Of a stretch of DNA of 64,000 nucleotides, positions 1 to 10,830 are shown piece after piece. Each line of letters starts with the position of its first letter. The stretch's first letter is position 1. The stretch spans positions 9,114,001 to 9,178,000 of the forward strand of contig BSBN01000860.1 of assembly GCA_027924645.1 (NCBI GenBank), read 5' to 3'. This DNA comes from Cunninghamia lanceolata (Eukaryota > Streptophyta > Pinopsida > Cupressales > Cupressaceae). Made by a program: the position numbers and the translations under genes. The notes beneath the pieces are model-generated. The model searched no databases and was not told the DNA's origin. It was given only the letters and a program-made list of their open reading frames with translations.

Positions 1-1135
1 TTCTTAGTTTTATTAATTTGTCTTCTAATATTCATGGACAAATGAAATGATTTGGTACTGCGGTCTCCTTCCTTCAACTTTTTAACTCTTGAATTTTGGA
101 GCTAGAAAATTTCTCCCTGCCTTAAAATAGATCTCAATTCATTCACAACCTCAAATTATCATTCCCTTAGGCTTTCAAATAAACACTTTCTAGTTGTTTC
201 TTCCTCTATGATGGTCAAACCAGCCTCAACCTTCTCTTTTCTTTCAAGAAGATTCCTGACATCCTTTTTATTCCAAATTTCAAACTCCTTGACAAATTCC
301 AATTTTTTGAAGGATGAATCTCGTACACCCCTTAACTCCTATTCTCTTCTCTTTCGGGAAGATTCCTGACATCCTTTTTATTCCAAATTCCAACCTCCTT
401 GACAAATTCCAATTCTTTGAAGGATGGATCTCTTACACCCCTTAACTCATGTTCCCTACCATCCTCTAAAAAGTTCTTCAAATTCCTCCCTTTCAAACCA
501 CACAAATTCTAATTTTAAGGGATAACCAACAGGCCTCTCACTTTTCATTTTTCAAAAACTGTTGACCAATTATTTGAGTCTACGTAGTGTAATACCTTAG
601 AAGAGATATTGATCTCTTCAAAAGACCACCTAGAATTGATTAAAAATTGATCCGATCTACATTTGATGTTATCCCCACCAAGTCTTTGATTACTCCATGT
701 GTATCATCCCTCTCTTGGCTTGACATTTCATAAAAATAAAGTAGTACATACCTCCTTGAAGGAAATAGAACTAGTAAAAAGTTTGGGGATGCCACCATGT
801 TTCTCCTTTGACCCATAGTAACATTTAGATCCCCTTCAATAACCTAGTTCATCTCTATTTGTGCGCTATTCAATCCCTCATATCCCTCCATAATATTCTT
901 TTATCCCATAATTTTGCAATGCTACCATCCATCCCATTCATGTTTATTTCTAGTTCACTATTATACCACACAATTCTAATCAGATCCACTAAAACCTCTT
1001 TGATAACATTAGTTTTTTGGAAAAAAAGAACATTAGGATTCTAAATCTCAATAAACCGCTTAACTGAGTGGCATTTCTTGGGGGCATTTAGCCACCAAAT
1101 GTTCTAGCTCAACAACTTCATTTCTTCTTTTAAAT
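1..1135 (-). pseudogene. LINE ORF2 remnant (APE endonuclease and pre-RT linker)
   Basis: From about 1130 the minus strand reads PKKCHSVKRFIEIxNPNV, close to the opening of plant L1 endonucleases. At about 800-840 it reads VIEGDLNVTMG, matching the conserved 'GGDFN' endonuclease block with Gly to Glu and Phe to Leu changes. At 1-115 it reads SRVKKLKEGDRSTKSFHLSM and then NIRRQINKT, the conserved linker just before RT. Stops and shifts break the frame throughout. The protein would nick DNA and prime reverse transcription; this copy cannot. Confidence 0.78.
251..470. repeat. 110-bp tandem duplication inside the LINE remnant
   Basis: The block beginning GATTCCTGACATCCTTTTTA at 251 starts again at 361, a period of exactly 110 bp. 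The two copies (251-360 and 361-470) differ at only a few positions. Because it lies in the decayed ORF2, it is most simply a local duplication after or during decay. Confidence 0.85.
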
Positions 1136-1689
1136 GGGGAGGTGCTCACCTCCTTTACTGCAAAATTTCTTAACTAAAGCATTGGCCCCTTTATCCATAA
1201 CCTCCATAGTTGCTTATTTTTCTTTTCTTGCATTTGTCTTCCTTCCTCTTGTCTTTCCTTCCCCTAAATTGACTACAAGTGTAGCCGCACTAGCTTGTTG
1301 ATTCCTTGTACTTTGCCTTGCATTGTTTTGCAAACTACCTTCCAATCTTTTACCCCTTCTTTTCTTCATATATGTCTCTCACCACCTCTTCCTTGCTTGT
1401 ATCTTCTCCCAAGAAACTATCCACCAGATCATTTATTCTATCTTATAAAATCCCCTCATCCCCTTGTCCTCCAAAATTTCTCCTTGTTCAACTTTCTCTT
1501 TTCTTGCTCTCTCCCCCTGATTCTTACCCATTTGACTTCCCCCCCTCAAATGGGGGCTTCTTGACAATATCAAATGTTAGATGATTATTATCTAAGTTGA
1601 AAATTTAATTTTTCCACTCTTTTGGAATTTCCTTCCATACCTTGATTTCTCGATTTGTTAATTCATTATGTTTCCAATTCTTATTTTTA

Positions 1690-2590
1690 AAAAATTCAAC
1701 ATAATTCCTTGCTACATGCCCTATTCTCTAACACTTGAAACATCTTATTGGCAAGCATTCATAATCAAGTTCTTGTACCCAATGACCCATCGATGATATA
1801 AGCTCCACTGAGTGTCGAATAGGTTTGCTTAGATCAACATTCACACTATTCTCACATATGAGGTCAATTCCTTCTTTTTTGTAGGTTTTAAACTATAAAC
1901 AAGTTCTCCTGCAAAGAGTTGCCAATTATCTTGAAGATATCCTTAATCCATAATTTGTTAGGGAGCTAGTACATTCTAATCCATAAGGGAATCTTGGTAA
2001 CTAGTTCTTTTCTAGGATCAAACCTAAGAGACCATTCCCACAAACAAATCTTTAAGTTTCCCATGAACCATAGACCACCTTTAAGAATTTTTCCCCATCC
2101 TCCTCTGTTTGGAACTATAGAGACCCAAACACTAAAAAATTGATTTTAGGGTGGGGGTAAACCCCCCAGGATTTACCCATCCAATCTTTTATTCTATAAA
2201 TCAAAGGCTAGATCCCTATAAAATTTATTATTATAGCTCTTTTCTTTATGATTTCTACCCTTGAATTTAGAAGACAATTCGAGATTTGTATAAGCAAGAC
2301 TTTTGAATTGACCGTAACATTGATTTTGAAGACTAAAATTTTAAAATCCTTGAGCTCCTTCTTTGAACTGCCTTCAAAATTCTTCTTGCTTGCTTCTTTC
2401 AATAATTTCCCCAATTCCTTGTTATCCACCACTTCTTTGGATATCCAATCCTTCTTGATTTCTTCTCTCTTCAGGTCTTGGTCTTCCTTGTCTTTATCAG
2501 GTTATTATTCACCAACATTTGTTTCTCCTTCAATTTGCTCCTCACGCCCTTCCTTAACACTTGCTTTGCTTTTTTTTTTTTTTTTCTAAT
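1690..2590 (-). pseudogene. LINE ORF1 remnant (DUF4283-like domain and zinc knuckle)
   Basis: Near 2050-2240 the minus strand reads GIxPLIYRIKDWMGK and then FLKGGLWFMGNLKICLW. Near 1900-2040 it reads WSLRFDPRKELVTKIPLWIR, followed by LPNKLWIKDIFKIIGNSL. This is the usual ORF1 pattern of plant L1 elements. Near 1700-1755 a zinc knuckle reads CFKCxRIGHVARNY, with the last Cys changed to Tyr. The N-terminal part (2208-2590) is lysine-rich and contains a run of about 17 A (minus strand) at 2570-2586. Several frames and stops are needed, so this is a pseudogene. Confidence 0.75.
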
Positions 2591-2600
2591 TTTGCCTATT

Positions 2601-3566
2601 TCCATTTTAGTTTTTTAGGATGAAACCATTTTTGAGTTAATGTATACGATCTTCTAATCAATGAAATAGTATTATATTAATTGATTAATTAATAATCAAC
2701 CCAAATGGCCATATATGACATAAAGCTAATTGATCTTATAATTAATAAAGTAATATTATATTTAAATTATTAACTAAATAATCAACCTTCATATATGTTA
2801 TAAATATAAACATAGCCTTATATTAAATAAAGCCTTATTAATTTTATTGAGACTACTTACAAATAGGTGTGGCCCCCTAATAAACACTATCAAATCTAAA
2901 ACCCCCCCTTAATATTTATGGGGCCCGTATATGCTATCAATTTTTTTTTTTAAAGAAAAGATAAATATCTTCAATGATACATGGTTTTAAGATAAAATAT
3001 ATGGCAAGATGAAGATCACGCATTTTATACTACATGACCAAGCCATCGTTATAATTTACATCATAGTTTTCCCAATGATGCAGTACAAGGGACTTATAAA
3101 TTTTCTTATTGAAGCATGAACTCCATTAAAATAACCCCTACCAGAGTCTCATTTACAAAAGCTCCTCTTAACATGGGGAATCTTTCTTTTAAAGCTACCT
3201 CTATACGATGTCCATAGGACTTGGAACCTTTTTACAATATTTTGAATGGAAAATGAATATAGAGGAGAGATACAACAAGACATAGTTTGCAAAGCTTATA
3301 AATGTTGAGCTTGTTGTCTAGGTCTTGTTGACCTATTTTTCTCTGCCCATAGTCCAATAGTTCACCTTGAAAATCTCCTTGAAATACTTTGGAATATGAC
3401 ACTGCAGGCCCTAAATCCTTCAAATCCCAGTGATCTGCCTTACAAAAATCCCTAAAAATCCATTTGGAGACTTGTTACAAAAAACCCAGAAATCTTTAGC
3501 CTTCAATGTATGCCTTTGCAAAGTTTTCTCCATCTTCATACTTAGTTGTTTCTAGGTATGGATATT
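2601..3566. other. Unassigned AT-rich spacer
   Basis: AT-rich sequence between the LINE and the Tat-type LTR. I see no coding block, TIRs or RNA gene. The short open frame at 3232-3423 (minus) has no recognisable features. Confidence 0.5.
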
Positions 3567-5213
3567 TGTTGTTTGGATATCCATATATTTTCCAAGTATT
3601 CGGACCTTAGCTAATATTCGGATATTATTTTAATATCTAAACCTTAGCTAAGATCCAGACCTTAGTCGATATCCAAATCTTAGTTAACATCCAGATATTA
3701 TCCTAATATCCGGACCTTAACTAAGATCCCAATATTCCCGAATTTTCCAATCTTAGTCAATATCTAGACCTTTCCCAACATCTGGATACCTCCTAATGTC
3801 CGGATCCTTAAGGCGAATGTCCTACTGACATCATTTGAATCCTTTCCAAAGAAGTGCTTTATGACGATGACATCATCAGGACATTTTGGCACATGGATAT
3901 TTAACAAGTCTTAATATCTCGACCCTCCCAATATGCATTGACGTCATCAGGATATGGAAGTCAGTTTCATAGTATGGACATAAAAAAACATCCAGATAGT
4001 AGGTTAATATCCAGATCTTAAGTTAACATTTAGACATCGGGTATTCATGCGGATGATGGCCTGAATAACCGTTGAGGTAAATTTGATGGGTGCATCCAGA
4101 TATTAGGATTTCGCAACCATTGTGTTCAGTCAGGCTATATCATCTGGATATTTGTGAATGTGCAGACCTTGGGGATATTCATGGATATCCATATGCTCGT
4201 TCACCACATCTTTGATAGTGGATATCTTCCTCATCCTGAGGAATTTCTACATGATCCAAAAGGGAAAATTGCATAGAATTTCGTCCTCTTTCATTTGGCG
4301 GGCTTTTTGAGGGATATCGACACTTTGAAATTATGATCCAGAATTCATGATCTAGTTATGGGTATGCATATCCGGATATCAGGATAGGTTGCTGACTAAA
4401 GGGAAATATGCAGACTCGGTTGACAAGACATATTAGAGGTTGACTTGAAGCGTTGTGAAGGCTTTCAAAATGTAGATATTCTGCATTGATTGTTGCAAGT
4501 GCATGATTCAGCGGTTTGTATTAATGGCATAAATATCTTCCATCTGCTCGATGGATTCAGATATTTTCTACATTGAATTCTTGCAGATAGACGTCCCTTC
4601 TGGCGAGGAAATATCTCTGATAGGCCCATGGGTGCATTCATTGCAGTAGGTAATGGCGCTCCATTGTAAATGCTATATATGCATCTTTGAGAGATGTAAT
4701 AAGGGTTGGATACTTATTCATTCTGTATTTAAACAAATCCCTCCTCTACTGTAACAGTGTCTTTTGATTGAATATATACTGGTTATTCTTACCTCTTTAT
4801 GCTGATTTTTAACTTTGTGTAAATCTAAGGATGGTTTGTCTGTGAATATTTTGTTCCTCTCAACTATTTCTTGCTCCTTACCTCTATTAGGATCAGCTAA
4901 ATCTATGTATACTTATCATCTATATCTGATTATGTTGTGCATTTTCTCAGTTCTGTGAGAGCTTTTATATTCAAACATGGTGTATCAGCTCCCTTTAATT
5001 TTAGTTTGATCCCTCTTACTCTTTTCATAAACATGTGGATAGATTAGGTTTAGTCTTAGGATCGTTGAATCTTGTATTCAACAAAGGAACCATCGTCTCT
5101 CTAGAGATTTGGCCTCCCTGTAGGGTCCCACACCTGGAGGTCATCTCAATGTTTCACTAGATTGTTGGGGCCCTAAAATCCTTCGACACTGGGTGCAAAT
5201 CTATGTGACAACA
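3567..5213 (+). repeat. Probable 5' LTR of the Tat element
   Basis: The right end is fixed by ...GTGACAACA followed five bases later by a primer binding site. The left end is chosen at TGTTGTTTGG (3567) because TGTTGT mirrors the terminal ACAACA. With no second LTR to compare, the left end is inference. The first 450 bp are built of degenerate short repeats around ATATCCGGACCTTAG, and a TGACGTCA lies at 3939-3946. A TATA-like box is at 4674-4681. Confidence 0.55.
4674..4681 (+). promoter_or_regulatory. TATA-like box of the Tat LTR
   Basis: TATATATG about 540 bp before the LTR end and downstream of the repeat-rich U3. The position suits a U3/R boundary, but the motif is common in AT-rich DNA. 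Confidence 0.35.
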
Positions 5214-5217
5214 ATTT

Positions 5218-5237
5218 CTAGCACGCCCTGTGGGACT
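5218..5237 (+). other. Primer binding site of the Tat element
   Basis: CTAGCACGCCCTGTGGGACT lies four bases after the LTR end. It resembles the GGCACGCCxxGTGGGA type of PBS I recall from plant Tat-type elements. The exact tRNA is not assigned here. Confidence 0.6.
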
Positions 5238-5363
5238 AAAAGCATAAGCAATCAAAGAATCAAGCTGAGAATCTAGTGTTGTTCTTAGTACTCTGCATCT
5301 TGGCAGATATTTCCTGCATCTGGCGACTCTACATGTGTCTAGTTCTGATCAGCGCCATCTTTT

Positions 5364-6640
5364 ATGCATGTGCAAACAAGGGCATCTTCAAGAGGTAACT
5401 TTCAGTTCACTAAATTATATGTTGCTACTTCAAGGAGAAGGTCTAGGTTATCTAGGTCTCTTGTGAGAAGAAACAACAACCTTACTTTAACTCATTCAAG
5501 GTTTGAATCCACACCCCCTCCTGTTAGGTTTCAATATAATAGAAGAAGCTTGCATATTCCTAGACTAAATTTGCATATCCCTAGGATGATAAGGAATTTG
5601 CCTTTTGTGACCTTCAATCGAGGTAGTCCTTTAGACTTGGCTGCATACAATGACATACCTATTGCATAGCCTTGAAAAGTGTTTCACCCTTTACGAGTGA
5701 TGGTTCTTTTTCACTGCTAAGCACATTAAAGATATATCCACCATGTGCTCAGTCCATCACATACAACATGAAGATGTTATAGTCCATCTCATGGTTTCAT
5801 CTTTCAAAGGGAGAGCTCTTCAATGGTTCAGGAGCTTAACCCCTACTTCAATACATACCTGGGATGACCTGGGAGAGGCCCTCTGCAAACAGTTTGGAGA
5901 GAGGGCGGACAATGTTTCATTGCTTGAGTAGTTGACAACTATCAAGAGGGCCCCAAGTGAGATGCTGGTAGACTTTAACTTCAAATTCCAAAGGATGTGG
6001 GAGAGAATTCCAGCCACCCTCATGCCATCTCCACTTGGTACTTTTCTATACTTTTTAAGAGCATTGAATTCTGATATTGCAGTGATGATACAATCAATGG
6101 GTACTGAGACTCTACCAGCCAGCTATGAGACAACTCTTAACGCAGAAAATTGTTTAATACAAGCAGGGAAATTGCTCCCAGACCTCTTGTTCCACTTCTT
6201 CCAGAGTTGCCATCCTCATCCTAGCAACCCATTATTGCTCTTATCCTAGAGCCTAAAGCTTCAATGTCCTCTCTTTCCCAAGAAGAAAGTGATCTTAAGA
6301 CCCTAATTGCCAATCTGACAAACAAAGTGAACAGTATAGCTATTCAAACTGCTCCTAAGCCTCATCAAAATTATAGTCAAGGGCATTCATCTAATTCAAA
6401 TTGGAACCAGGGGTATAATCCTAACAGAAATCAGAACTGGAATCAGGGTTACCAACAAAATAGGTATCAAAATCCTAACCCTGCACAACCTTTATAAACA
6501 ATCTGACCTATCCAACAAATACCAGCTATGAATCCAGTTAGGGCTTTAGTCCCTACTCAGAATAATCTAGCCCAAGAGGTAGATTGGTGCTACCCCTGTA
6601 ACCAACCTCATAATTAGTCCTCTTGTGCCTTTGGAGCACA
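5364..6640 (+). pseudogene. gag remnant of the Tat element
   Basis: An Arg-rich N-terminal part (5364-5669) precedes the retrotransposon gag domain at 5743-6180, which includes HEDVIVHLMVSSFKGRALQW and RIPATLMPS. The two halves of the domain are in one frame, separated by a TAG at 5929-5931. The C-terminal part (6264-6497) is Asn/Gln-rich with repeated NWNQGY-type units. At about 6583-6625 a CCHC-like knuckle reads CYPCNQPHNxSSC, with a stop inside it. Gag normally forms the cytoplasmic particle and binds element RNA. This copy has stops and two frame changes. Confidence 0.75.
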
Positions 6641-7260
6641 AGAGAGCTTTAATGGTGCAAAAATTTCACACTCAGCAGGCATCATTATCAGAGGCAGCCA
6701 ATAACAACCCTAAGGTACCAAATGAGCCTACCATTGATGCCAACATGATGTTATGGATTGCAGAAGATTTTTGCGCTATCAACTAGCCCATGGACAGTGT
6801 TGTTATGCCCATTGCAGACAACATCAGATCAAAAAAGAGGTAGTTGGAGGCTAGTCCTATGCCTACTGTGTTACAAAAGGAACTTGTTCCAAAGGCAATG
6901 GTGGCTAGTTCCATAATTCTAGTTTAGAATAGCATATCACACTACTACAAAAGAACTTCCATTAGGATTAAAAGTGCCTGAAGAAGTTGCAGATCAAACA
7001 AGGGAACATGGATCCCCTCCATGCACAAGGTAGCCACTGTTCCATTAAATATTGTGGAATAGATGAAGAAAACAAATATCAATGTCTCTAGGTGGGAAGT
7101 AATGTCCATCCCTTCCCAGAGGGATCTGTTACAAGAAGCCTTGAGGAACTTCCCATCTGTTGGGTTAACAACATCTGACTCATCATCAAAATAGAAAGAG
7201 AAGACTCCTGTCAGTCTTGTGCAACCAAGTGAAGGAGAACTAAGTACAGTCAAGAAACCA

Positions 7261-8380
7261 TGTCCTTTCTACTTGTCTTTGATTATTGGCAAGTTTTTAG
7301 TGCACAACTGTATGATTGATTCAGGGGTTAGTGTTTCAATTATGCCCAGGAAGATAATAAATGCATTAGGCATCAGTTATACCCCTGTTTCATCATGAGT
7401 ATTACAGTTGGATGGCACCTCTGTACACACTATAGGACTGATCAAGGGACTAGACTTGACTCTACATGCATGTCCAAACCTGACTTTCAAGAAGGACATT
7501 TCAATCATTGATCTTCCTCCTTTCTTTGCCATTTGCTTGTCAAGGGACTTCACAACCAAGGTAGGTGGCTACGTTTCTTCTAACTGGTCTCATATGTTAC
7601 TGAGGACCAGATATGGCACATGGTTCACCATCAAGGCTGAACCAATTTCAAATTATCATGTGGAGAGTTATGACCACAACCTGGTGAATTCGCATGTTAT
7701 GGTTCAGGGTGAGGAAGTGCATGAACCAAAGCCTATTGAGGCAGAACCTCCACCTCTTCCTATCCCTGATCTATTTATTGATGAGTGGGCAAGGGATCAT
7801 GAAAATTTTGACCCTTATGATACTACTGAGGCAACAAACTTAGGTAACTACATGATCCATGGAGATTCTTCAGTCCCTTCTGTACTTAAGCTAGATGATG
7901 ACTCCAATGGCCCATGGAAGATGTTTTTGGATGGTGCAAAGAGCAGAAATGGAGCTGGTGCAGGTGTTTTGCTAGTCTCTCCAGCTAGTAAGAAGTTGCA
8001 TTATGCTCATAGGTTGCATTTTTCTTGCATGAATAATGTAGCAAAGTATGAGGCATTGGTCCATGGGTTGTTGTTAGTAGAAAATAATAAAATCAAGCAT
8101 CTGGAGATCTTTGGTGACACTGAATTGATAGTCAACCAAGTCAGAGAAAGATGTGCAACGAAAACCCGGCTTCTAAGAGCATATAGACACCAATTTTGGG
8201 AATTGTTTAAGAGTTTTGATGCTCTTAACCTACAGGTGATCCCAAGAAACTAAATGCTTATGCTGATCAATTGGCAACAATGGGGGCTCAATTTTCCCCA
8301 CCTACAGACTTATTTCAAGGTCTTGATCAGCATGTGAAGGTTGTTGTTAGACCATCTGTTCTTGATAATGATGTCCACTG
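7261..8380 (+). pseudogene. Tat protease followed by archaeal-type RNase H
   Basis: The protease starts at about 7261 and has catalytic IDSGVSVSIMP (DSG at 7318-7326). One TGA at 7396-7398 breaks it, after which the frame runs open to 8253. The conserved PPFFAICLSRDF and WSHMLLRTRYGT blocks follow. From about 7910 an RNase H fold reads FLDGAKSRNGAGAGVLLVSP (first Asp present), then NVAKYEALVHGL, then IFGDTELIVNQV (third acidic residue present). In relatives the middle block is usually AEYEAL, so the catalytic Glu appears replaced by Lys. Similarity continues to about 8390 in a shifted frame. The RNase H sits before RT rather than after the conventional RNase H. Confidence 0.75.
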
Positions 8381-8648
8381 GTAGGTCTTTGACAGCAATG
8401 AGCAGATTGTGAACTTCATTTAAAATGAAGCAAAATTTTCCTCCATGGTGCAGCCTAGGTTGCAGGAATGCTATGGTGATCAGATCATCCATCTCAAATC
8501 AAACAAGCTACCCAAGGGTCTAGTCACCCTTGAAGCCATCTTTAGCCATGATGGTGAGTTCAAGGGTGAAAGGAATAACATGACCTTCAAAAAGGAAGAT
8601 TACCAGAAGGTAACCATCACCTAGGACAAGGAATTACTGCTGGGAAAA

Positions 8649-9490
8649 GTGTACGGTGATGCAGAGGAGCAAGAGTTCGTAAAAATTGCTGAGAAGTACA
8701 ATGACATCCTGGCATGGACATATGATGATTTGAAAGGCTTTAATCTAGATGTAGCTCAGCATGCCATTGATATGGATTATAGTTGCAGGCCAGTTCACCA
8801 AAAGCAGTGGCCCATTAATCCAAAGATGAACCTTTGATGAGAAAAGAGCTTGCTAAGCTCATACAAGCAAGGATTATCTTCCCTATCAAATATTCCACTT
8901 GGGTGGCTAATCTAGTGCCTGTGAGAAAGAAAAATGGAGAGATTAGGCTCTTTGTAGATTTCAGGGACCTGAATCATGCTTCTCTGAAAGACCACTACCC
9001 TCTGCCCTCTATGGATCAAATTTTACAAACGGTTGCAGGGGCAGAGAGGTTTTCATTATTAGATGGCTTCTTTGGCTATAACCACATCTTTGTCAGAGAA
9101 GAAGATAGATTTAAGACAACATTCACAACCAAATGGGGAACCATGACATATGCAAAGATGCCATTTGGTCTATCTAATGCTGGTGCCATGTTTCAAAGGG
9201 CAATGGATAGTTCCTTCAAAGGATTTATAAATAAATTCATCCTGGTTTATCTGGAGACATCATGGTCTTCTCTAAGAAGGGAGAAAATCACATGCTGCAT
9301 TTGGAGAAAGTGTTCCAGAGATGCATAGAATTTGGGGTGTCCCTGAACCCCAGGAAATGTATTTTTGTTGTTGACCAAGGTAAGCTTTTGCGTCACATAG
9401 TGTTTGAGGATGGAATATCCATAGACCCCGAAAGGACATCTGCCCTCATTTCCCTTCCCCTGTCTGCTCACAAAAAAGTTTTATAGTCTT
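8649..9490 (+). pseudogene. Reverse transcriptase remnant of the Tat element
   Basis: The N-terminal lead-in (8649-8837) reads NDILAWTYDDLKGF. The palm/fingers follow in another frame: VANLVPVRKKNGEIRLFVDF, then DHYPLPSMDQIL, then YAKMPFGLSNAGAMFQRAMD. At about 9250 the frame changes exactly in the YLDD box: YLE is read, then DIMVFSKKG in the next frame, consistent with loss of one base. The thumb/connection continues to the TAG at 9484-9486. RT copies the element RNA into DNA; here the catalytic box itself is disrupted. Confidence 0.82.
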
Positions 9491-9920
9491 TTCTAGGGCA
9501 GATTAACTTTGTTAGGAAGTTCATTCCTAATTATGCTAGCTTGGTGAAGCCTCTAACACTTATGCTCAAGAAGGATGTTGTGTTCAAATGGACAAAGGAA
9601 GAGAAGGATGGTTTTGAGAAGATCAAGAAAGAGATTACCCAGGCACCTACTCTCATGAATCCAAATTATGAGAAGGATTTTGTCCTTTATGCACATGGAG
9701 GAGAGAACAGTATTGTTGTTGTCCTGATGCAGCAGAATGAACAAGGAATGGAGCAGCCCCTGGCCTTCTTTAGTCAAACTTTGAAGGACTATGAGGTTAG
9801 ATACAACCCCATGGATAAACAGGTTTTGCCATTATTAGAGCTTTGAAAAAATTCAGATATATGCTGGCAAATAATCATATTAAAGTTTTAGTTTCTCATT
9901 ACAGTGTGAGAGATTACACA
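9487..9920 (+). pseudogene. RT connection and RNase H remnant of the Tat element
   Basis: LGQINFVRKFIPNYASLVKP and WTKEEKDGFEKIKKEITQAP are the usual connection of Ty3/gypsy polymerases. FVLYAHGGENSIVVVLMQQ corresponds to the RNase H opening, in which the usual catalytic Asp of the 'DAS' block reads His-Gly. PLAFFSQTLKDYEVRYNP follows. The frame shifts at about 9828 and continues as ALKKFRYMLANNHIKVLV. After about 9915 the wording no longer matches the family. Confidence 0.75.
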
Positions 9921-10830
9921 AGCAACAAAGGATTTTCTCATAGATCTGTTGAAACAAATCCAGTGGAAGAGAGAAGAGGCCTTCAATATAGAATTACAAA
10001 TCTAATATAGTGCAATGGAGGAAGTTGTAGAGGAACTCAAGCTATCTCCAAAGAAAAAAGCACAAGTACAATCTCTTTAAGACACAACTTAGATCAAATC
10101 ATAGAGTAGACACCTTGCTATCTCAAAAAGAGGTAACCAAGGAAAGACTAAAAAATTAAAGCATTCATAGCCACAAAGAAAGCCTATAATAACTTGGTGA
10201 AATTCAAAGAAGCACAAGTTCCCTCCAGCTCTATTATTGCTACAGAGACAGAGAATAGATGTGATAGAAGAAGAAAACAAGGGGAAGGAAATTACAACAA
10301 ATCAAGTACTTCAAGAAATACAAAAGGAGGTAGAAACACTTATGGAGACAAAAGCTACTATGATGGACGTATCCATGGAAGAAACGGTTCAAGACACACA
10401 AGGTGTTCTAGCGCACAAGTATGAAAAAGTAAAAGATAGAGGGGAAGAAATGCATAAAAGGAACAAGGACCCAAAAAAAATTCACCACAAAAGGATACTT
10501 TGGAGAGTGAGCTTAAGAAACACGGTAAACATGAGAATCAATATCCACAAAAAGACAAAGAAGAAATGGTAATGGATGAAACAAATGGCGCACAAACTCC
10601 ATTGGGCCAACAAGTGATTACTCCAATCTCAACTCTAGCATTGGACCCCATGGAGAGAATCAAGGAGTTCATAACATAGTAAAAATAAATTCACTCCATG
10701 GTTACACTTCCGCCAAGCATCATTATACTGCACCATTAGGGTTGCAAGTAGATTTGGCACAAATTTCACCAATGGAAAGATTTGAGCTAGGAGAGGCTCT
10801 AGAGAAAAGCATCTGAAAAGATATATTGGG
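9921..10830 (+). other. Lys/Glu-rich open segment of unknown origin
   Basis: Downstream of the truncated RNase H the plus strand stays fairly open (10237-10572 is 111 codons), rich in Lys, Glu and Gln. I recognise no domain. It may be a diverged tail of the Tat element or an unrelated fragment. It is not called as a gene because no homology or conserved motif supports it. Confidence 0.25.

Larger units (their letters stand above)
1..2600 (-). mobile_element. Decayed L1-type LINE (non-LTR retrotransposon), RT part beyond left edge
   Basis: Reading the minus strand from about 2600 downward gives the L1 order: an ORF1 with an RNA-binding-like (DUF4283-type) block and a zinc knuckle, then the start of an ORF2 endonuclease, then the linker that precedes reverse transcriptase. 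Each block is recognisable only across frameshifts and stops. The reverse transcriptase itself would lie left of position 1. No poly(A) tail or target duplication can be seen, because the 3' end is outside the window. Family knowledge: plant L1 elements encode ORF1 (a nucleic-acid chaperone) and ORF2 (APE endonuclease plus RT). The 5' boundary near 2600 is only where recognisable coding ends. Confidence 0.8.
3567..9920 (+). mobile_element. Truncated Tat-lineage Ty3/gypsy LTR retrotransposon
   Basis: In order: a probable 5' LTR (3567-5213), a primer binding site (5218-5237), a gag remnant, an aspartic protease with DSG, an extra RNase H-like domain, a reverse transcriptase and a conventional RNase H. 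After about 9915 similarity stops. No integrase, polypurine tract or 3' LTR was found, so the right half is deleted or replaced. The extra RNase H and the protease/RT wording are typical of the Tat branch of plant Ty3/gypsy elements. At least six stops or shifts make it non-functional. Confidence 0.8.

Noticed and set aside
7408..8253. 281-residue open frame as a host gene
   Set aside because: It contains the C-terminal part of a retroelement protease and an RNase H domain, and sits between gag and RT of the Tat element.
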